From NCBI GenBank assembly GCA_039819485.1, contig JBCBRY010000014.1:41847-105846 (forward strand): 64,000 nt of DNA. The letters run 5' to 3'. Numbering within the stretch: the first letter of the stretch is position 1; every line of letters starts with the position of its first letter. Positions 59,221 through 64,000 of the stretch are shown here, piece by piece. The translations under genes and the position numbers were made by a program. The stretch comes from UBA6168 sp039819485 (GTDB taxonomy: Bacteria > Bacteroidota > Bacteroidia > Chitinophagales > Saprospiraceae). A model generated the notes under the pieces. It was not told the origin of the DNA. It searched no databases and saw nothing but the letters and a program-made list of their open reading frames with translations.

Positions 59221-60465
59221 ATGTCTATCCATACCCGTATTTATGGCGGCGGTTCGCTTTCGTTTGGCGGACAACCCGCAATCGACGACCTGTTGGGTGC
59301 AGGTTATTCTGCGGTGCTTGTATGGTCCGTTCACGTTGACTCAGACGGCAACTTAATCCTCAACAACACCCATTTCGTGACGAATGGTGTCTACCAGGAA
59401 GCAGAACCTATGAACCTGCCCAGCCGGCTTGCCCAACTGCACAAAGCAGGTGTTGAAATCATATTCTCGGTAGGTGCAGGCGGCACGACCGACTTCCAAA
59501 CCATCGGCAAATTGCTCAACGGTGGTGTCCCCGGACCGGGAAACAATTTATACGACAACTTTAAGGCGCTAAAAGATGCGATGGTAAATGCAGGCGGCGA
59601 CATCGACGCCATTGATTTCGACAACGAAGATGCCCTGCAAAACAGTGACGCCAGCATTATGGTCAATTTCGGTTGTATGTTGGGAGACATCGGCTACAAA
59701 AGTGTAACCCTATGCCCTTATTATCCTGCACCGTCCTTCCCTTGGGGGGACGGCACAAACCATGTATGGCTCGACACCTATAATCAGTTGCTCGCCAAAC
59801 GGGGTAAAGCCTTCGTCAGTGCCATTCACCTGCAGTGCTACTCCGGTGGTGCAGGTAATTCGCCAGCCCCCTGGGCCAAAATGATTGCCGATGCCGGAGG
59901 AGAGACCCTAATGATTCCCGGACTTGCCACCAACCAGGCTGCGGCTGGCCCCTGGTGGTACAACAACAAGCAGGACCCACCACCAAGACCCGGAGGGAGC
60001 GTGGTCAAAACACCGAGCGTGGCCATGTATGGAGAAGCAGATTGGTCTGGTATGCTGCGTCAGGGCAATTACCCGACCGCCGACGATGCCCTACAGGCGG
60101 CCAACAGCAGTGAAACTTTCTTTTTCTACTGCAACGGCTATCTGAATCTTGGACCAGGCAAAGTATTTCAAAAAGGGGACGCGGTATTTTTTGCAGGTGT
60201 CCCGCACTGGGGAAGTGCCCCCCAATGCGACGGCTATTCCCTCAGTGGGGGCTGCAGCAATACGTACAACACCAACGGTGCCTGCCCCTCGGATTTACAA
60301 TCCCAATATGCCACTTGGAAAAGTACGCCAATCGACGGAGGGTTCATCTGGCTCTACGATTCGGTGCTCAATTGTTTATTGTCCAAATGCTGTGGCGGAA
60401 CCGAGTCAGATTCAGCAACCACTGCAAAAGATTATCGGGAAGCCATTTCCAATGGCCTGGGTTGA
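59221..60465 (+). CDS. GH18-like (chitinase-fold) protein without signal peptide
   Basis: A TIM-barrel protein of 414 residues. It contains the GH18 catalytic signature DxxDxDxE as DAIDFDNE (D129 to E136; E136 the putative acid), preceded by EIIFSVGAGGTTDFQTIGKL (the family SxGG-like strand) and followed by SAIHLQCYSGGAGNS (the barrel strand 6 Q-x-Y element) and FIWLYDSVLNC. Cys are frequent in the last 80 residues (GGCSNT, CCGG). No signal peptide, lipobox or T9SS domain is seen, which is unusual for a chitinase; it could be a cytoplasmic or lytically released protein. A terminator follows the gene. The polysaccharide substrate is not established. Confidence 0.7.
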   Translation: MSIHTRIYGGGSLSFGGQPAIDDLLGAGYSAVLVWSVHVDSDGNLILNNTHFVTNGVYQEAEPMNLPSRLAQLHKAGVEIIFSVGAGGTTDFQTIGKLLNGGVPGPGNNLYDNFKALKDAMVNAGGDIDAIDFDNEDALQNSDASIMVNFGCMLGDIGYKSVTLCPYYPAPSFPWGDGTNHVWLDTYNQLLAKRGKAFVSAIHLQCYSGGAGNSPAPWAKMIADAGGETLMIPGLATNQAAAGPWWYNNKQDPPPRPGGSVVKTPSVAMYGEADWSGMLRQGNYPTADDALQAANSSETFFFYCNGYLNLGPGKVFQKGDAVFFAGVPHWGSAPQCDGYSLSGGCSNTYNTNGACPSDLQSQYATWKSTPIDGGFIWLYDSVLNCLLSKCCGGTESDSATTAKDYREAISNGLG

Positions 60466-60541
60466 ATAAAGCCCAAGGCAGTGGTACCACCTTGGCTTGC
60501 GTCCCACTGATTTAATTTCATCACAAATCAATACGAAGTTT

Positions 60542-60571
60542 AACGACCTCATGCACAGGGGTCGTTTTTTT
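60542..60571 (+). terminator. Terminator after the GH18-like gene
   Basis: AACGACC pairs with GGTCGTT and is followed by TTTTT. A second stem (AAGCCCAAGG/CCTTGGCTT) lies at about 60470-60499. Confidence 0.82.
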
Positions 60572-60662
60572 ATTTGAGCCAACCAACCCCGCTTCTTCGG
60601 CCTTCAAATTAGTTTGTACATTTGACAAATGCTTTCATTGAAAAACCACTAAACAGACAAAG

Positions 60663-61541
60663 ATGAAAAAGCTGAAGCTCAGACAAGAAGTCTTCGACCT
60701 GTACGACAAGTATGCTCATAACAAACTCAGCCGCCGCCAATTTGTAGACCAGGTAAAGGTTTACGCTGTCGGTGGTCTCACGGTCACCGCCATCCTCGAT
60801 TACCTGCTGCCGAAATACGAGGAGAAACAACAGGTCCGGTCAAATGATCCCCGGCTCCGGTCCGAAACCGTCGAATACGATTCACCTAAAGGAGCTGGAA
60901 AAATGAAGGGGCTGCTCTCCCGCCCGGTTGGCCAGGAAGGAAAACTGCCCGGCATCATCGTAGTACATGAAAACAGGGGCCTCAACCCCCACATCGAAGA
61001 TGTGTCCCGCCGGGCTGCCCTGGAGGGCTTCCTTTCACTGGCACCCGATGCATTGACCCCATTGGGCGGCTACCCCGGCAGTGATGACGAAGGCCGAACC
61101 ATGCAACGCCAACGGGACAAGGAAAAAATGCTGCAAGACTTTATTGCCGCTTTTGATTTTCTAAAAAACCATCCCGAATGCACCGGTAAGATCGGAGTGG
61201 TCGGCTTCTGTTTTGGTGGCTGGATTTCCAATATGATGGCAGTCAGAGTACCGGACCTGCTGGCCGCCGTGCCGTTTTATGGCCGCATGCCTGCCTCCGA
61301 AGAGGTGCCCAATATCAAAGCTCCGCTCCTGTTGCATTTTGGCGCATTTGACAAACGGGTCAACGAAGGATGGCCTGCTTACGCAGCTGCCTTGCAGGAA
61401 AACAACAAGGAATATAGCGCCCACCTCTACCCCGATGTCAATCACGGGTTTCACAACGATACGACGCCGCGCTACAATTATGAAGCAGCCCATTTGGCGT
61501 GGCAACGAACCATCGATTTTTTCAAGGAAAAACTGGAATAA
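60663..61541 (+). CDS. Dienelactone hydrolase-family protein
   Basis: Alpha/beta-hydrolase of the DLH family. The nucleophile is C183 in VGFCFGGWIS; the Asp lies in FGAFDKRVNEGW near 240 and the His in YPDVNHGFHND near 265. GIIVVHENRGLNPHIEDVSR near 98-118 is the oxyanion-strand block of YghX/DLH enzymes. The N-terminus has SRRQFVDQVKVYAVGGLTV, a twin-Arg motif before a hydrophobic stretch, suggesting Tat export (inference). The length is 292 aa. The ATG is at 60663. The natural substrate is unknown; an AraC-gene remnant follows the stop in the same frame. Confidence 0.88.
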   Translation: MKKLKLRQEVFDLYDKYAHNKLSRRQFVDQVKVYAVGGLTVTAILDYLLPKYEEKQQVRSNDPRLRSETVEYDSPKGAGKMKGLLSRPVGQEGKLPGIIVVHENRGLNPHIEDVSRRAALEGFLSLAPDALTPLGGYPGSDDEGRTMQRQRDKEKMLQDFIAAFDFLKNHPECTGKIGVVGFCFGGWISNMMAVRVPDLLAAVPFYGRMPASEEVPNIKAPLLLHFGAFDKRVNEGWPAYAAALQENNKEYSAHLYPDVNHGFHNDTTPRYNYEAAHLAWQRTIDFFKEKLE

Positions 61542-61577
61542 AAACGGGCAGTCCAATCAATTTCAAATGATCTGCCC

Positions 61578-61757
61578 AACTGCGCCACGAAGGTCAGCTA
61601 TCTGAAAAATCAAATGACCAAAAACAGCCATTCGACCTTATTAGGATTTGCACACAAAAGTGGATTTAATTCCAAACCCGTTTTCAATGCGTTTTTTAAA
61701 AAAGTGGAACGAACCACGCTGCGTGCCTGGCTAATAGCAGAAAAAGAAAATCAATAA
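61578..61757 (+). pseudogene. Remnant of an AraC-type transcriptional regulator
   Basis: Reading from codon 61578, the peptide contains KVSYLKNQ and, from 61614, MTKNSHSTLLGFAHKSGFNS followed by KPVFNAFFKKVERTTLRAWL. The GF.SK..FN..FKK..G.T...W core is the second helix-turn-helix of AraC/XylS proteins. The rest of an AraC domain (first HTH and sensor region) is missing, so this is a 3' fragment with an internal deletion. It continues in frame from the hydrolase stop and ends at TAA 61757, 8 bp from the stop of the convergent universal stress gene. Confidence 0.7.
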
Positions 61758-61765
61758 ATTAAACT

Positions 61766-62539
61766 TTAAAACTGGTCAGGAAGTACTAAAATTGGAATTT
61801 TATGATCATTAAACTGGCGCACAATTTCCCCCTTAAAAAAATCAGAAAAAATAGACGCTTCGTTGTCCACCAGAATGATCAAATCAATCGACTCCTTTTC
61901 GTGTGCCTCGTCTATTTTTTTTAGCAAGTTTTTTTTGTGGCTATTTTCGTAAGCAATTATATTTTTCCAAAAAGAAGACAGGAAATTTCTTTGCTGCAAT
62001 GTTTTCACTTCCATCCTTTCCGGGTCGACACCAAGCTTTTCCATACCTTTTGCCACCACGACAGGTTCTGTGTCCCTTCTTTTGATATGCCATACATGCT
62101 CGCAATTTTGCAGGCGGAAAGGAGCATCCGTAATTGGCAGGATTAAAACCGGGCAGCGAGCCTTGGTGATGATGAATAATTTTTTAGAACTGAAATATTC
62201 ATACTTTTTTACCGGGTGTATTTTCCTGCTCAAAACCATTAAGTCATAACGATGGCTAATTTTATTGATGGTTCGTGAGATAGTTCCGGCATGCGCCAAA
62301 AAACAGGTTTTCGCAGGTGGTTCTCCTACGACTCGGCGAAAGGTTTTTTTCAATTCTTCGTGCATCCCCACGGCATAAGATCTTTTGCCAAAATCAAATT
62401 TGCGGTTGTACTCTTTTTCAGGGTACACATGCAGCAAAGTCAATTCTTCCCCTTCAAACATATTCGCCACATGACGAAGCGAATTATCAGAAAATGGTGA
62501 AAACGAAATCGGGACAAGGATGCGCTTTGTTCGTGTCAT
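61766..62539 (-). CDS. Universal stress (UspA-like) protein
   Basis: Two Usp-like halves. The first is about 1-140 (RILVPISFSPFSDNSLRHVA, LTLLHVYPEKE, HRYDLMVLSRK, KARCPVLILPI). The second is about 145-257, more diverged (EPVVVAKGMEKLGV, SIDLIILVDN, HKIPILVLPDQF). The canonical G-x2-G-x9-G(S/T) nucleotide site is not clear in either half, so ATP binding is doubtful. The length (257 aa) fits the tandem-domain type. The ATG is at 62539. It is convergent with the AraC remnant. Confidence 0.87.
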   Translation of the reverse strand: MTRTKRILVPISFSPFSDNSLRHVANMFEGEELTLLHVYPEKEYNRKFDFGKRSYAVGMHEELKKTFRRVVGEPPAKTCFLAHAGTISRTINKISHRYDLMVLSRKIHPVKKYEYFSSKKLFIITKARCPVLILPITDAPFRLQNCEHVWHIKRRDTEPVVVAKGMEKLGVDPERMEVKTLQQRNFLSSFWKNIIAYENSHKKNLLKKIDEAHEKESIDLIILVDNEASIFSDFFKGEIVRQFNDHKIPILVLPDQF

Positions 62540-62806
62540 TAAAATTATTAATTGAAATAAATTTTATTAAAAGCCTCTTATGTGTCGCTTAAAACGAAAA
62601 CAATAAGGTACAAAAAATAAATCAATATAATACAATCGGTAATTGCTTTGTTCACGGCAAGCAAAAATAACTACGCGATTAATTGCCCCATCAATCCTTT
62701 TCATTCCCGGTGTGAGCTGGCCACCTTAACTTTAGGCACACAGGCAACCCGGCCGCTTTTAGTTTAGTCCTTTCACCACACGATTCACATTTTTCAAAAA
62801 AATATC

Positions 62807-63295
62807 ATGAAGAATTTCCTCCTGGCTTTGCTCCCATTTCTCCTCATCTCATGTCATTCCGAAAAAGACAACCCGGCCACTAACGGATCAACTTTTACCG
62901 AAGAAGACCGGCAGCAGATCGAACAGCAAGCAAAGGACCTTCCGCTGATATTAAGCAATGAAGGCTGGGAAGCTTACGAAAAACATTTTTCAAAAGACTA
63001 TCAAAACTGGTCGATGGCCGGTGACCAGGTACGGTCACGAGAAGCGTTTTTAGGACGGGTTAAGCAATGGTACGAAGCCGGCAACCGAGCGACTGGCAGC
63101 CAGATCAAAACCATTGATTTTATTCCCATCACCGACGACATGGTCATGTACCTGCACGCCCAAACGGAAGAGTTCAACGACCCGCAGGATTCGACGGTTG
63201 TCCGTAGCCGGGATATTCGTTTTGTCAGTATCTATAAAAAAGAAGCTGGCAATTGGAAAATATTTTTCACGGGTTTTATGGACAAGCCCAAATGA
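62807..63295 (+). CDS. NTF2-like (SnoaL/DUF4440-type) lipoprotein
   Basis: The lipoprotein signal MKNFLLALLPFLLISC places C16 at the mature N-terminus. The mature domain (about 40-160) has the NTF2-like order: helix ILSNEGWEAYEKHFSKDYQN with W and Y, strand FIPITDDMVMYLHAQTEEF, RDIRFVSIYKKEAGNWKIFF and FTGFMDKPK. Such domains bind small molecules or act in unrelated lactone/isomerase reactions; no active site is assignable. A degraded relative lies 125 bp downstream. The length (162 aa) is typical. Confidence 0.83.
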   Translation: MKNFLLALLPFLLISCHSEKDNPATNGSTFTEEDRQQIEQQAKDLPLILSNEGWEAYEKHFSKDYQNWSMAGDQVRSREAFLGRVKQWYEAGNRATGSQIKTIDFIPITDDMVMYLHAQTEEFNDPQDSTVVRSRDIRFVSIYKKEAGNWKIFFTGFMDKPK

Positions 63296-63420
63296 CCCTC
63301 ATGGCTTGATCCATTCCGAGCCGTAGATTAATCAATTGACAAAAAGTACGGAATCATAGTCTGGGACGATCTGGCAGGGTACCCGCTGCATCTTTGCATT
63401 GTCAATCTTAAAAAATGTAA

Positions 63421-63720
63421 ATCAAAAAAATCGAAAGCATCAAAAACTCAATTTTGTGCTCGCTGACCGTACTTTTCCTAACTGTATTTTTTATTTCTTG
63501 CGACAATCAAAACAATGCCCCTACGCCCGTCAATCCTCCTTTCACCAACGAAGAGGATTTATCCGATCGCCTCCAAGGAGTCATTCGGCTATGCCGACAT
63601 TGCTTCCCAAAAAACCTTACACCGACCAAAACACACCGCCCATCGGCTCTACCAGCAAGACTTTTATCGAAGCAGCATTTAACGAAGCCACCGTACCGAT
63701 TTATAATGTGGCCCAGTAAT
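63421..63720 (+). pseudogene. Degenerate lipoprotein pseudogene
   Basis: A frame beginning ATG TAA at 63415 runs from 63421 as IKKIESIKNSILCSLTVLFL, TVFFISCDNQNNAPTPVNPP, FTNEEDLSDRLQG, which matches a lipoprotein start like the preceding gene. Coherent peptide then continues in a second frame (SKESFGYADIASQKTLHRP) and in a third (TFIEAAFNEATVPIYNVAQ, stop at 63720). An immediate stop after the ATG plus at least two frameshifts mark it as non-functional. It is probably a decayed NTF2-like lipoprotein paralogue. Confidence 0.75.
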
Positions 63721-63741
63721 ATTTATCGGTTAATTAATTCA

Positions 63742-63871
63742 GGTAAGTGCTTGGACAAAAATAAAGAGCGCTAAAAATGACACTTTTATTTTGGCAAATA
63801 TTTGATTTCCAAATCTTAAAATTCTTTTTCAGGCAAAGGAAAAGTGTCATTTTTTTTGACCACCTGCTTAA
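63742..63871 (+). repeat. MITE-like palindromic element, copy E
   Basis: Reads GTAAGTGCTTGGACAAAAAT, AAAGAGCGCTAAAAATGACA, CTTTTATTTTGGCAAATA, a variable centre, GGAAAAGTGTCATTTTTTTT, GACCACCTGCTTAA. Same orientation as copies A and D. TTAATTAA occurs at both flanks (63730 and 63868), possibly a target-like duplication. Its left end supplies the codons KCLDKNKER and a stop to the reading frame running in from the pseudogene. The remaining 130 bp to the window end show nothing recognisable. Confidence 0.9.
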
Positions 63872-64000
63872 TTAACAACTTGATTGAGGGATAAACAATA
63901 GAAAAGTTTTTAATCAGGAATATCAGTTTTTCAAGTTTTTGTCCACTTGTACTTCTCCCATTAATGTTCTATTCCATTCATCACAACTTGCACCAATTAA

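Overview
The window reads as chromosomal DNA of a member of the Bacteroidota, most likely a Saprospiraceae-like environmental bacterium (inference). Evidence: two SusC/SusD outer-membrane pairs, three large secreted proteins with C-terminal type IX secretion (T9SS) sorting domains, a PorT-like beta-barrel, lipoproteins in the Bacteroidota style, and start regions without Shine-Dalgarno sequences. I see no tRNA, rRNA, CRISPR array or prophage.

Layout. 1-5.7 kb: an ECF sigma factor downstream of a family 2 glycosyltransferase, a PlsC-type acyltransferase and two lipoproteins. 6-12.8 kb: HtrA protease, HAD hydrolase, a SulP transporter with beta-carbonic anhydrase, and a TetR regulator. 13.4-17.4 kb: purH, an SH3-like secreted protein, gatB. 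18.1-36.9 kb: an outer-membrane and secretion region. Two SusCD loci face each other, each with a related small lipoprotein ending in the same motif. Between them lie secreted proteins, a complete IS256-family element and a T9SS-exported arylsulfotransferase. 37.3-52.1 kb: pdxJ, a CPBP protease, a sodium symporter, a YndJ/DUF1990 pair, a sugar nucleotidyltransferase, a metal-ABC permease fused to a DtxR/FeoA regulator, an NlpC/P60 lipoprotein, an omega-amidase, rplY, rpmH (51 codons), a YgjP-like metallopeptidase, an EamA transporter and a TPR protein. 53-57.6 kb: a 1512-residue modular T9SS protein bracketed by direct repeats. 57.7-64 kb: bestrophin, a GH18-like protein, a dienelactone hydrolase, a universal stress protein, an NTF2-like lipoprotein and two gene remnants.

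The most unusual content is repetitive. (1) A family of about 130-bp palindromic, MITE-like elements occurs five times; one copy is split by the IS256 element with an 8-bp target duplication, and two copies supply the stop codon of the adjacent reading frame. (2) A GC-rich palindrome occurs once in an intergenic region and once in frame inside the glycosyltransferase. (3) Imperfect inverted repeats with arms made of short repeated words lie just upstream of many start codons. (4) A duplicated 3' cassette (terminator, hairpin with a compensatory base-pair change, conserved tail) flanks the giant T9SS gene. The gene of greatest mechanistic interest is the permease-DtxR-FeoA fusion, which resembles chlamydial YtgCR and keeps every DtxR-type metal ligand that can be aligned with confidence.
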